DNA of 64,000 nucleotides from contig CBDFLS010000002.1 of assembly GCA_965249185.1 (NCBI GenBank), forward strand, positions 124,001 through 188,000. The letters run 5' to 3'. The position numbers were made by a program, and so were the translations under genes. Positions 33,846 to 44,114 of this stretch are shown piece by piece. The notes beneath the pieces are model-generated. The model saw only the letters and a program-made list of their open reading frames with translations. It had not been told where the DNA came from and searched no databases. This DNA is from CBDFLS01 sp965249185. GTDB lineage: Bacteria > Chloroflexota > Dehalococcoidia > Lucifugimonadales > Australimonadaceae. Within the stretch, counting starts at the first letter, position 1. Each line of letters starts with the position of its first letter.

Positions 33846-33892
33846 CCCGGTGTCAAGGGGCCCGGTGTTAAGGGGCCCCCAGTGTCAAGGGG
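33846..33892. repeat. Three tandem ~15-bp repeats
   Basis: cccggtgtcaagggg (33846-33860), cccggtgttaagggg (33861-33875) and cccccagtgtcaagggg (33876-33892) stand in tandem between the deacetylase stop and the terminator. Confidence 0.85.
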
Positions 33893-33948
33893 TTGTATGC
33901 AGGCGCCTCTGCCCCGCTTGAGCGGAGCGGCGCCAGCCCTAGCCAGCC

Positions 33949-35091
33949 TTAAAATGAGATGCCGTGCATCGGGAAAACGGTGCGCTGGACAGCCTCGACG
34001 CTCTCCCGGGCGAAGCGCCGGGCTTGTGTCCGAAGCGTTTCGTCCAGCCGTGGCGCGTCGGCATCGCGGAGCCGGCCCTTGCGGACGCCCTCGGGCCCGG
34101 TCTCCGGGAGCTCATCCGGCCACTGGCGGCCCGCCATCACCCCGTAGGCCAGGGTCCAGCACCGGGCCACGGCGTCCAGGTCGTACCCGCCGCCGCCGAA
34201 AGCGAGCCAGGGGTACCCCATGCGGCCCAGCGCCTCCACCGCCTGGCTATAGCCCTGGCTCGTGAGCGCCAGGTGGGTCAAGGGGTCGGTGACGTAGGTG
34301 TCGATGCCGAGTTGGGTGGCGAGCACGTCGGGGTGGAAGGCCTCGATGAGCGGCGGCACCACCGCCATGAACGCCTCCAGGTACACCTCGTCGTCGGTGT
34401 AGGGAAAGAGGGGCAGATTGACCGAGTAGCCCCTGCCCTCCCCCTCGCCCAGCTCCTCCACCCCGCCGGTGCCGGGGAAGAGATAGCGGCCGCTCTCGTG
34501 GACCGAGATGGTGAGCACGTCGGCGTCGGCGTAGAAAGCACTCTGGACACCATCGCCGTGGTGGGCGTCGATGTCCACGTAGGCAACGCGCAGGCCCCGG
34601 CGCCGCAGGGCGTTGATGGCCACCGCCGGGTCGTTGAAGACACAGAAGCCGGAGGAGCTTGCGGCCGCGGCGTGGTGGAGCCCGCCGGCGGGGTTGAAGG
34701 CGGCGCGCGCCCGGCCGTCGGCCACCAGCTCGGCGGCCTGAATGGAGGCCCCGGTGGAGAGCAGTGCCGCTTCGTACATGCCGCCAAAGATAGGATTGTC
34801 CCCCCGGTCGGAGAAGCCGTACCGGGCGGCATCGTCCCTGGGGCCCCCGGCGCTGTAGCGCTCCACGGCCTGGACATACGCGGACGTGTGCGTGGTCAGC
34901 AGCTCCTCCACGGAGGCGGGCCGAGGCTCCACAAGCCGGGACGTCGCATCATCGAAGGCCCCGTAGGCGTCCAAAAGCTGGTGCGTGTAGCGCAGCCGCA
35001 CCGGACGCAAGGGGTGGTCGTCGCGGAGGATGTGGCGAGACATATCGTCGGCGTAGACGTATGCGGCATGCCGCTGGCGGTCAGCCATCAT
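33949..35091 (-). CDS. acuC: Histone deacetylase / acetoin utilisation (AcuC)-like deacetylase
   Basis: I choose ATG 35091 (a second ATG follows at once; GGAGG about 10 bases before); residues upstream are Arg-rich noise. The 380-residue protein is an arginase/deacetylase-fold zinc hydrolase: NPAGGLHHAAAASSSGFCVF contains the catalytic His pair, VAYVDIDAHHGDGVQSAFY the zinc-binding Asp/His, and FGGGGYDLDAVARCW the third zinc Asp region. In Bacillus AcuC deacetylates acetyl-CoA synthetase; here the target is unknown. It is divergent from the hydrolase array. Confidence 0.88.
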   Translation of the reverse strand: MMADRQRHAAYVYADDMSRHILRDDHPLRPVRLRYTHQLLDAYGAFDDATSRLVEPRPASVEELLTTHTSAYVQAVERYSAGGPRDDAARYGFSDRGDNPIFGGMYEAALLSTGASIQAAELVADGRARAAFNPAGGLHHAAAASSSGFCVFNDPAVAINALRRRGLRVAYVDIDAHHGDGVQSAFYADADVLTISVHESGRYLFPGTGGVEELGEGEGRGYSVNLPLFPYTDDEVYLEAFMAVVPPLIEAFHPDVLATQLGIDTYVTDPLTHLALTSQGYSQAVEALGRMGYPWLAFGGGGYDLDAVARCWTLAYGVMAGRQWPDELPETGPEGVRKGRLRDADAPRLDETLRTQARRFARESVEAVQRTVFPMHGISF

Positions 35092-35259
35092 CCCCACGCC
35101 TCCCCGAGCGCGCCGTCCTCCAGGCTGTGGCTCCGGCCCGCCACATCGACCAGCGCCACGGCGACACCTCCGGCAAAGGTCCCGGCCATTGTAACACACG
35201 GCTAGCTAGGCTCTAGCTTGTGCGAGCAGAGTGTTGCGGGCCGATCTCAGGCGCGGCGG

Positions 35260-35288
35260 TTGTCATGGAGCGGCGGCTGTAATAAAGT
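35260..35288 (+). promoter_or_regulatory. Promoter of the first hydrolase, matching the one at 39305
   Basis: TTGTCA (35260-35265), 17 bases, TAAAGT (35283-35288). The sequence around the -10, GTAATAAAGTCCTCTCGCCA, is nearly identical to that before the fifth hydrolase, which supports function. Confidence 0.6.
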
Positions 35289-35334
35289 CCTCTCGCCAGC
35301 ACCGCTGGCGGTCAACCCTAAGGAGGTCCTCTCT

Positions 35335-36267
35335 ATGGCTACTGTCCCGCCCGTAAAATCTGGGTACATCGCGAACGGACCGAACGTCCGATTGAATTAT
35401 TTGGAGTGGGGCGACCCCGATGCTCCGCCACTGGTGCTCGTCATCGGTCTGACAGCCCAAGCCTACAACTGGCGCAGCACGGCGGATGCGTTGAAAGACC
35501 GCTACCGGTGCATCGCGCTCAACCTGCGAGGCCACGGCGACAGCAGCCCCTTCCCGAACCGGGTCCCCAATTCGCCTGGCGACGACCGGTGGGCCGACTG
35601 GGCCTCCGATGTGCACGCGCTTGTACAGGAGCTGGGGCTGAAGAAGCCGGTGGTGCTAGGCCACTCCCTGGGCGCGCGCGTGGCCTACTGCTACGCCGCC
35701 TACTACCCCGACGAGCCCCGCTCCATCGTGGTGATCGACAACGGACCCGGATTCCCACCCTTGGTGGCGCTGAACGTCCAACACAGTTTTATGCGGAACC
35801 GGGTCATGGAGTTCGATGGATGGCCGGACGCTATCGCCTACTTCAAAACCCGCCGGGGTACGTCTCCAGGCGGGCCGAAAGCGACGCCGGTGCCCAACGA
35901 AGAATACGAAGCGCGTGCTGACTACGCGCTAAGGCAACTGCCCAGCGGGAAGGTCATTTGGAAATTCGACCCGATTCTGCGGGACGAATGGATGCAAGGC
36001 GCCGATACCGGGCAACTCGCCTATCGAGCCACCGTCCAGTCGTGGCTGTGGAAAGAGGTCTCCCAAGTCCACTGCCCCATGCTGCTGGTGGTGGGCGAGA
36101 CCAGCAAGTTCCAGACGCCGGAGACCTGCGACAAGATGGTGCAGATGACCTGGGGTCCGGCGCGCTGGGTGATGATACCCAACGCTGGGCATGGGATCAT
36201 GGACGATAACCTGGAGGGATTCCTCAAAGAGGTGGAGCCCTTCCTGGCGGAGTCTTTCGCCAGCTAA
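35335..36267 (+). CDS. Alpha/beta hydrolase, paralogue 1 of 6
   Basis: ATG 35335 follows AAGGAGG. The 310-residue protein has the nucleophile elbow GHSLGARVA with Ser111, the loop NLRGHGDS and a C-terminal catalytic His in NAGHGIMDDN. The usual acid after strand 7 is not evident (VVGETSKF); Asp135 after strand 6 (VVIDNGPGF) is the likely acid. The oxyanion loop reads VIGLT instead of HG. It is the most diverged of the six and has an insert (residues 72-92) beside the RGHG loop. It begins the array, with its own promoter. Substrate unknown; esterase, lactonase or C-C hydrolase are all possible. Confidence 0.85.
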   Translation: MATVPPVKSGYIANGPNVRLNYLEWGDPDAPPLVLVIGLTAQAYNWRSTADALKDRYRCIALNLRGHGDSSPFPNRVPNSPGDDRWADWASDVHALVQELGLKKPVVLGHSLGARVAYCYAAYYPDEPRSIVVIDNGPGFPPLVALNVQHSFMRNRVMEFDGWPDAIAYFKTRRGTSPGGPKATPVPNEEYEARADYALRQLPSGKVIWKFDPILRDEWMQGADTGQLAYRATVQSWLWKEVSQVHCPMLLVVGETSKFQTPETCDKMVQMTWGPARWVMIPNAGHGIMDDNLEGFLKEVEPFLAESFAS

Positions 36268-36292
36268 GGCTCCGTGTTAAGGAGGCAGTTCT

Positions 36293-37168
36293 ATGGCCGC
36301 GCCGCCGGTGAAATCAGGGTACGTGTCCAACGGACCCAACCTGCAGCTCAACTACCTGGAGTGGGGAGAGCCCGATGCGCCTCCGGTGCTGCTGATCATC
36401 GGCTTGACCGCCGTAGCCTACAACTGGCGGGAGACCGCCGAGGCGCTCCAAGACCGGTACCGGTGCATCGCCCTCAACCTGCGAGGCCACGGCGATAGCG
36501 GGCCCACGCCGGAGCGGGAGTTCAGCTTCGACCTGTGGGACACCGACGTCCATGCCCTGGTCACCGGCCTCGGTCTCGACCGTCCGGTGATCATGGGCCA
36601 CTCGCTGGGCGGCCGCGTGGCCTTCGCCTACGCCAGCAGGCACCCGGAGCACACGCGGGGCATCGTGGTGGTCGATGTGGGGCCCGGCTTCCCGAAGGAT
36701 GCCGCAAGCGGCGTCCAGAAAAACTTCATGGGCAAGCGGCCCACGGAGTTCGACTCGTGGAAGGACGGCGTCACGTGGCTCCGGGCCCAGCGCAAGCCCG
36801 TGGTGACAGACGCGATGATCGAGGCGCGGGCGCCGTACAACCTCCGGCAGCTTCCGAGCGGGAAGGTGGTCTTCAAGCACGACCCGTTGCTGCAGGACGA
36901 GTGGCTGGGCGATAAGCCACCGCCCCGGGCCCAGGCCCACACCTGGCTCTGGCAAGACCTGGCGAACGTCCAGTGCTCCATGCTGCTGCTGAAGGGCGAG
37001 GTGACCCCCTTCCTCACCCACGACCTGTGCGAGCAGATGTGCGCCGCCACCAGGGGCGAGGCGAGATGGACCGAGGTACCGGGCACCTCTCACGCCATCA
37101 TGGACGACAACCTACCGGCGTTCCTGGGCGAGGTGGAGCCCTTTACGGCGGCATGCTTCGGCACGTAG
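36293..37168 (+). CDS. Alpha/beta hydrolase, paralogue 2 of 6
   Basis: The 291-residue protein starts 25 bases after paralogue 1, with AAGGAGG at 36279-36285. It begins VKSGYVSNGPNLQLNYLEWG, the N-terminus shared by the group. The nucleophile is in MGHSLGGRVAFAYA, the post-strand-6 acid in VVVDVGPGFP and the His in GTSHAIMDDN. The oxyanion loop is IIGLT. The stretch FKHDPLLQDEWLGDKPPPRA in the lid region is conserved in paralogues 2, 4, 5 and 6. Cotranscription with paralogue 1 is clear from spacing. Confidence 0.87.
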   Translation: MAAPPVKSGYVSNGPNLQLNYLEWGEPDAPPVLLIIGLTAVAYNWRETAEALQDRYRCIALNLRGHGDSGPTPEREFSFDLWDTDVHALVTGLGLDRPVIMGHSLGGRVAFAYASRHPEHTRGIVVVDVGPGFPKDAASGVQKNFMGKRPTEFDSWKDGVTWLRAQRKPVVTDAMIEARAPYNLRQLPSGKVVFKHDPLLQDEWLGDKPPPRAQAHTWLWQDLANVQCSMLLLKGEVTPFLTHDLCEQMCAATRGEARWTEVPGTSHAIMDDNLPAFLGEVEPFTAACFGT

Positions 37169-37187
37169 GCCCCGCGCGGATACATCT

Positions 37188-37247
37188 CAAGTCACACACT
37201 CCAAACGCAAGTCACACGGGCCAAACGCAAGTCACACAGTCCAGAAA
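37188..37247. repeat. Three 20-bp tandem repeats before paralogue 3
   Basis: caagtcacacactccaaacg (37188), caagtcacacgggccaaacg (37208) and caagtcacacagtccagaaa (37228) run in tandem and end 20 bases before the ATG at 37267. Confidence 0.9.
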
Positions 37248-37266
37248 TAAGCACGGAGGCGAGATT

Positions 37267-38130
37267 ATGGCTACGCCAGCGGTGAAATCGGGGTACGTGC
37301 CCAACGGGCCGGACCTACAGCTCAACTACCTGGAGTGGGGGAAGCCCGACGCTCCGGCGGTGGTGCTGCTCCACGGCTTGAATGGCCTCGCCTACAACTG
37401 GAACCCCACGGGGCAGGCGCTGGCGGACCGGTACCGGGTCATCGCCCTGAGCATGCGGGGCCACGGAGACAGCGGTCCGTCGCCGGAGCGCGAGTACAAC
37501 TTCAAGCTCTACGCCACGGATGTGTACGCCCTGGTCAGCGGCCTGAAGCTGGACAGGCCCGTGGTCATCGGCCACTCGCTGGGCGGTCGCGTCTCCATGG
37601 CGTACGCCGCGGCCCATCCTGCCGACGTGCGAGGCATCATCGTGGTGGACGTGGCGCCGGGCATCACCGACGCGGGGGTCCAGAGCATCAAGCAGGGGAT
37701 GGTGTCCAGGCCCGACGACTGGGGCACATGGGAAGAGGCCCTGGCGTGGCTCAAGCAGCGGCGGGCCTCCGTGCCCGAGGCCGTGGTGGTCGAGCGCGCT
37801 CCCCACGTCTTCCGGCGGCTACCCACCGGAAGGTTCGTGACCAAGGGCGACCCCTATGTGCGCGACGAGTGGCTCGGCCCCGAGCTGCCTCCCCGGGCTA
37901 AGACGCACCTGTGGAAGGAGTTGGGCGAGGTCCAATGCCCCGTGCTGGTGCTCAAAGGCGAGGACACGCCCTACCTGACCCCCGAGCTGTGTGAGCAGAT
38001 GATGGAGACGCTGAAGGGGGAGGGACGCTGGGCCGAGGTGCCCGGCACCACCCACGGCATCCCCGACGATAATCTGACGGGGTTCCTCAAGGAGGTCTCG
38101 CCCTTCGTGGCAAAGGCCTTCGGAGGCTAG
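37267..38130 (+). CDS. Alpha/beta hydrolase, paralogue 3 of 6
   Basis: ATG 37267 follows GGAGG. The 287-residue protein is the only member of the array with the canonical His-Gly oxyanion motif (LLHGLNGLAYNW). The elbow is IGHSLGGRVSMAYA, the post-strand-6 Asp is in VVDVAPGITD and the His in GTTHGIPDDN; an Asp also occurs at the classic position (KGEDTPYL). The lid region is FVTKGDPYVRDEWLGPELPP. These differences suggest a distinct or broader activity. The 98-bp gap before it holds the 20-bp repeats. Confidence 0.87.
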   Translation: MATPAVKSGYVPNGPDLQLNYLEWGKPDAPAVVLLHGLNGLAYNWNPTGQALADRYRVIALSMRGHGDSGPSPEREYNFKLYATDVYALVSGLKLDRPVVIGHSLGGRVSMAYAAAHPADVRGIIVVDVAPGITDAGVQSIKQGMVSRPDDWGTWEEALAWLKQRRASVPEAVVVERAPHVFRRLPTGRFVTKGDPYVRDEWLGPELPPRAKTHLWKELGEVQCPVLVLKGEDTPYLTPELCEQMMETLKGEGRWAEVPGTTHGIPDDNLTGFLKEVSPFVAKAFGG

Positions 38131-38254
38131 GCCTCGATTCTATCGGGCGCCCCGCCGCCGGGGAGCCCAAAGTGACCGGCGCTGGAGCGCCGGTCGTTCC
38201 CGCGCCGGTAAGCTTCAATCAGTCAAAATAGGCGGGCGAAATAGGAGGTGATTG

Positions 38255-39127
38255 ATGGCAGCGACACCCGTGAGGTCCGGATATATTCCCAACGGGCCCG
38301 ATCTGCAGCTCAACTACCTGGAGTGGGGCAAGCCCGATGGGCTGCCGGTGCTCCTGATCATCGGTCTGCGCGGCTTCGCCTACACCTGGAGCACCACCGC
38401 CGAGGCGCTGGGCAAACAGTACCGGGTCATCGCCTTGAACCTGCGCGGCCACGGCGACAGCGGCCCTTCGCCGGACCGGCAGTTCAGCTTCGCCACGTGG
38501 GACGATGATGTGCACGCGGCGGTGACCGCTTTGGGGCTGGACCGGCCGGTGATCATCGGCCACTCGCTGGGCGGCCGCGTGGCCTTCGTCTACGGCGCCA
38601 GGCACCCGGAGAACACCCGTGGCGCGGTGGTCGTCGACGTGGGGCCCGGCTTCCCGGAGGACGCCGCCCTGCGGGTCAAGAAGGGCATGGAGAGCGACAT
38701 CACTGAGTTCGACTCGTGGAAGAAGGCGGTGGACTACCTGATAGCGCGGAAGCGGCCCACGGTGCCCGAATCCAGGATCGAGGAGCGCGCGCCCTACGCC
38801 CTTCGGCAATTGCCCAGCGGCAAAGTGGTCTTCAAGTACGACTCGCTGCTGCGCGACGAGTGGCTGGGCGACAAGCCGCCGCCCCGGGCCCAGCACGCGG
38901 CGTGGCTGTGGGAGGACTGGGACGCAAACACCTGCCCCACGCTGCTGCTCAAGGGAGAGAACACCGATTTCCTCACTCCCGCGCTGTGCGATGAGATGGT
39001 GAGCAGGACCAAGGCGAACGCGCGCTGGGTGGAAGTGCCCGGCACCACACACTTCATCATGGACGATAACCTGGAGGGGTTCCTGAAGGAGGTCGAGCCC
39101 TTCACGGCGGCCTGCTTCAGCAGCTAG
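38255..39127 (+). CDS. Alpha/beta hydrolase, paralogue 4 of 6
   Basis: I choose ATG 38255 (a TTG one codon earlier is in frame), with AGGAGG at 38243-38248. The 290-residue protein shows GHSLGGRVAFVYG, VVVDVGPGFP and GTTHFIMDDN, and the oxyanion loop IIGLR. Its lid carries FKYDSLLRDEWLGDKPPPRA. At the classic acid position it has Asn (KGENTDFL). It is followed by 269 bases without a gene, then the second hydrolase promoter, so it likely ends the first transcription unit. Confidence 0.87.
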   Translation: MAATPVRSGYIPNGPDLQLNYLEWGKPDGLPVLLIIGLRGFAYTWSTTAEALGKQYRVIALNLRGHGDSGPSPDRQFSFATWDDDVHAAVTALGLDRPVIIGHSLGGRVAFVYGARHPENTRGAVVVDVGPGFPEDAALRVKKGMESDITEFDSWKKAVDYLIARKRPTVPESRIEERAPYALRQLPSGKVVFKYDSLLRDEWLGDKPPPRAQHAAWLWEDWDANTCPTLLLKGENTDFLTPALCDEMVSRTKANARWVEVPGTTHFIMDDNLEGFLKEVEPFTAACFSS

Positions 39128-39304
39128 CCCCGGTCTGATCGGGGGAGCCTATGCGGGGTCCCGTGACGCCGCATACGGCGGTTGGGCCCGAGCCATCGCC
39201 GGAACGCCCATGGCCCACGGCTGAACACGACGCGCCCCGCACTCGCGGCCGGTGTCTTGGGCGGCCTGACTCAGCGCCCTCGAATACTCGGCCTGCCGCG
39301 CTTG

Positions 39305-39333
39305 TTGTCACCGGCTCGGCCCTGTAGTAAAGT
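39305..39333 (+). promoter_or_regulatory. Promoter of the fifth hydrolase, matching the one at 35260
   Basis: TTGTCA (39305-39310), 17 bases, TAAAGT (39328-39333); the surrounding GTAGTAAAGTCCCCTCGCCA differs from the paralogue 1 promoter at only two of 20 positions while the rest of the upstream region differs. Confidence 0.6.
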
Positions 39334-39396
39334 CCCCTCGCCAACCGCGCCGGGCCGGGAGACGCTTCCGGCCCCTATTCAAGGAAGAGGTACTCC

Positions 39397-40266
39397 ATGC
39401 CGGCGCCAGCCGTGAAGTCGGGATACATCTCCAATGGCCCCGAGCTGCAGCTCAACTACCTGGAGTGGGGCAATCCCAAGGGCCCGCCGGTGCTCCTGAT
39501 CATCGGCCTGACGAGCTTCGCCTACGCCTGGAACGAGACCGCCGAGGCGCTGGCGGACCGGTACCGGTGCATCGCCATCAACCTGCGCGGCCACGGCGAC
39601 AGCGGCCCGACGCCGGAGCGGGAGTTCAGCTTCGACCTGTGGGACACCGATGTACACGCGCTGGTGACCACGCTGGAGCTGGACCGGCCGGTGATCATCG
39701 GCCACTCGCTGGGCGGCCGGGTCGCCTTCGTCTACGCCGGCAGGCACCCGGAAAAGACGCGGGGCATCGTGGTGGTCGACGTGGGGCCAGGCTTCCCGGA
39801 GGACGCCGCGGCCATGGTCCAGCGGGACTTCTTCAAGAAGCGGCCCATGGAGTTCGATTCGTGGGACGCCGCTCTGCCCTGGGTCCCCAGGGGACCCAAG
39901 GTCTCCGACGACCTCGCCCGGCGGCGTCTCCCCCACGGCTTCCGGCAGTTACCCAGCGGCAAGATCGTGTTCAAGCACGACCCGCTGCTGCGTGACGAGT
40001 GGCTTGGCGACAAGCCGCCAGCCCGCGCCCAGGCCAGCAGCTGGCTCTGGCAGGACCTGGGAAACGTCCAGTGTCCCATGCTGCTGCTGAAGGGCGAGGA
40101 GACTCCGTTCCTGACCCACGAGCTATGCGCCAAGATGTGCGACACCACCAAAGGCGAGGCCCGCTGGGTCGAGGTGCCCGGCACATCGCACTACATACAG
40201 GACGACAACCTGGAGGGGTTCCTGAAAGAGGTGGAGCCCTTCACGGCCGACTGTTTCGGCCGCTGA
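39397..40266 (+). CDS. Alpha/beta hydrolase, paralogue 5 of 6
   Basis: The 289-residue protein from ATG 39397 has Ser104 in IGHSLGGRVAF, Asp128 in VVVDVGPGFP and His265 in GTSHYIQDDN. The oxyanion loop is IIGLT and the lid FKHDPLLRDEWLGDKPPARA. At the classic acid position it has Glu (KGEETPFL). Bases 39670-39798 are almost identical to 40607-40735 of paralogue 6 while flanking parts diverge, a sign of gene conversion. It has its own promoter copy. Confidence 0.87.
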   Translation: MPAPAVKSGYISNGPELQLNYLEWGNPKGPPVLLIIGLTSFAYAWNETAEALADRYRCIAINLRGHGDSGPTPEREFSFDLWDTDVHALVTTLELDRPVIIGHSLGGRVAFVYAGRHPEKTRGIVVVDVGPGFPEDAAAMVQRDFFKKRPMEFDSWDAALPWVPRGPKVSDDLARRRLPHGFRQLPSGKIVFKHDPLLRDEWLGDKPPARAQASSWLWQDLGNVQCPMLLLKGEETPFLTHELCAKMCDTTKGEARWVEVPGTSHYIQDDNLEGFLKEVEPFTADCFGR

Positions 40267-40279
40267 CGGCCAGCGAACA

Positions 40280-40319
40280 CCCGAGGATTCAGCATCATGC
40301 CCGAGGATTTAGCAGCATG
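40280..40319. repeat. Two 20-bp tandem repeats before paralogue 6
   Basis: cccgaggattcagcatcatg (40280-40299) and cccgaggatttagcagcatg (40300-40319) differ at two positions and lie in the 67-bp gap between paralogues 5 and 6. Confidence 0.85.
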
Positions 40320-40333
40320 GAGGTAAGATTAAG

Positions 40334-41203
40334 ATGGTTGCACCAGCGGTAAAGTCCGGCTACATCTCCAATGGGCCCGATCTGCAGCTCAACTACCTGG
40401 AGTGGGGCGACCCGAGCGCTCCGCCCGTGCTGCTGATCATAGGTCTGACGGGCATCGCCTACACCTGGCGCCAGACCGCCGAGCGGCTGCAGGACCGGTA
40501 CCGGTGCATCGCCCTGAACCTGCGCGGCCACGGCGACAGCGGCCCTTCACCCGAGCGTGAGTACAGCTTCGACCTGTGGGACAGCGACGTGCAGGCGCTG
40601 GTGAACACGCTGGAGCTGGACCGGCCGGTGATCATCGGCCACTCGCTGGGCGGCCGGGTGGCCTTCGCCTACGCCGGCAGGCACCCGGAAAAGACGCGGG
40701 GCATCGTGGTGGTCGACGTGGGGCCAGGCTTCCCGGTTGAGGCCGCCCAACGGGTGCAGCGCAGCTTCTTCGGCAACAGGCCGCCGGACTGCGCCACGTG
40801 GGAGGAGGGCGTGAAGGTCTTCCCCAGGGGGCCGAAGGTGTCCGACCAGATCGCCCGCGAACGGGCGCCCTATGCCATGCGGCAGGTGCCCGGCGGCCGC
40901 GTGATCTTCAAGCACGACCCGCTGCTGCGGGACGAGTGGCTGGGCGACAAGCCGCCGGCCCGGGCCCAGGCCCACTCCTGGCTCTGGCAGGACCTGGCGA
41001 ACGTGGAGTGCCCCACCCTCTTCGTCAAGGGCGAGGTCACCGACTTCCTCACCTACGAGTTGCTGGACAAGATGTGCGCCACGACCAAGGGCGAGGCCCG
41101 CTGGGTGGAGGTCCCCGGCACCACCCACCACGTGATGGACGACGACCTGGACGCTTTCGTAAAGCACGTGCGGCCCTTCACGGACGACTGCTACAGCCGC
41201 TAG
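40334..41203 (+). CDS. Alpha/beta hydrolase, paralogue 6 of 6
   Basis: The 289-residue protein from ATG 40334 (GGAGG at 40319-40323) has IGHSLGGRVAFAYA, VVVDVGPGFP and GTTHHVMDDD. The oxyanion loop is IIGLT and the lid FKHDPLLRDEWLGDKPPARA. At the classic acid position it has Val (KGEVTDFL), so Asp after strand 6 must serve. It closes the array and converges on the helicase gene 20 bases away. Confidence 0.87.
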   Translation: MVAPAVKSGYISNGPDLQLNYLEWGDPSAPPVLLIIGLTGIAYTWRQTAERLQDRYRCIALNLRGHGDSGPSPEREYSFDLWDSDVQALVNTLELDRPVIIGHSLGGRVAFAYAGRHPEKTRGIVVVDVGPGFPVEAAQRVQRSFFGNRPPDCATWEEGVKVFPRGPKVSDQIARERAPYAMRQVPGGRVIFKHDPLLRDEWLGDKPPARAQAHSWLWQDLANVECPTLFVKGEVTDFLTYELLDKMCATTKGEARWVEVPGTTHHVMDDDLDAFVKHVRPFTDDCYSR

Positions 41204-41223
41204 GCGGGGCTGGCCCTAAACAG

Positions 41224-43507
<2,284 letters not shown>

Positions 43508-43509
43508 GC

Positions 43510-43803
43510 CTAAACGCCGTTCATCGTTTCGCGCTGGACATCCACCAGCTCGGCGTCCAGGCGCAGTCCATGCGCGTAGCGGATCGCGGCGTCGATCATC
43601 TCGCTGGCGTGATGGGCTTCGTTGCTGACACAACTGAGTCCCACGACCAGCCGCTGCCACGCCTCCTGGCCGTCCACCTCGGCCACCGAGAGGTTGAACC
43701 GTTGTCGCAGACGCGAGATGAGGGAGTGGGCAACCTGGCGCTTACCCTTGAGGGAGGCGTTTTCAGGGAGGCGAAAGGTGAGGCGGCAAACGCCGAGGTA
43801 CAT
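43510..43803 (-). CDS. DUF503 family protein (YlxP-like)
   Basis: I choose ATG 43803; the longer frame upstream is not protein-like. The 97-residue protein reads MYLGVCRLTFRLPENASLKG, then KRQVAHSLISRLRQRFNLSV and SCVSNEAHHASEMIDAAIRY, which is the DUF503 pattern. In Firmicutes the gene (ylxP) lies in the nusA-infB-rbfA cluster; function is unknown. Here it precedes the helicase with only two bases between stop and start, so they are coexpressed. Confidence 0.85.
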   Translation of the reverse strand: MYLGVCRLTFRLPENASLKGKRQVAHSLISRLRQRFNLSVAEVDGQEAWQRLVVGLSCVSNEAHHASEMIDAAIRYAHGLRLDAELVDVQRETMNGV

Positions 43804-44074
43804 ATGGCCCCCGTGCTGGCTCGACGAGCGAAGCAGTAGCGCGAGATGGATGGGAAAGGATGGCCGGCCGGCGGCCCCCATGGGCTGGAGACACACGCAA
43901 GTATAGCGAAGCGGCTTCGGCCCGCGCAAGACGCGCCCCGCCGGTGAGATGCGTCCTCACCCGTTGGGTCCACCGCCCGCGGAGCCGGCGTCCGCGCGGA
44001 TTTGTTGACGCCCCCTGCGCTTTCCATTACCATCTTTGGGTGCCACAGTCGCTCGTTTTCTACGAGATTTCAGC

Positions 44075-44092
44075 TTGTAATTTTCATTACAA
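44075..44092 (+). promoter_or_regulatory. Rex operator (ROP-like palindrome) before rex
   Basis: TTGTAAT-TTTC-ATTACAA is a perfect 18-bp palindrome with a 4-base centre, the architecture of the Rex consensus TTGTGAA-N4-TTCACAA. It ends 22 bases before the rex ATG, downstream of a possible promoter (TTGACG 44005-44010, TACCAT 44028-44033). Confidence 0.7.
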
Positions 44093-44114
44093 TTCCTAAA
44101 GGCTCTCACGCAAT

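Larger units (their letters stand above)
33645..33948. other. 304-bp region between the AcuC-like gene and the permease
   Basis: No coding frame. It contains three 15-bp repeats, a small hairpin (GTTGTCG...CGACAAC) and a strong intrinsic terminator, all readable on the minus strand. This could be the 3' region of the deacetylase transcript, a small RNA, or a leader of the permease gene. Confidence 0.5.
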
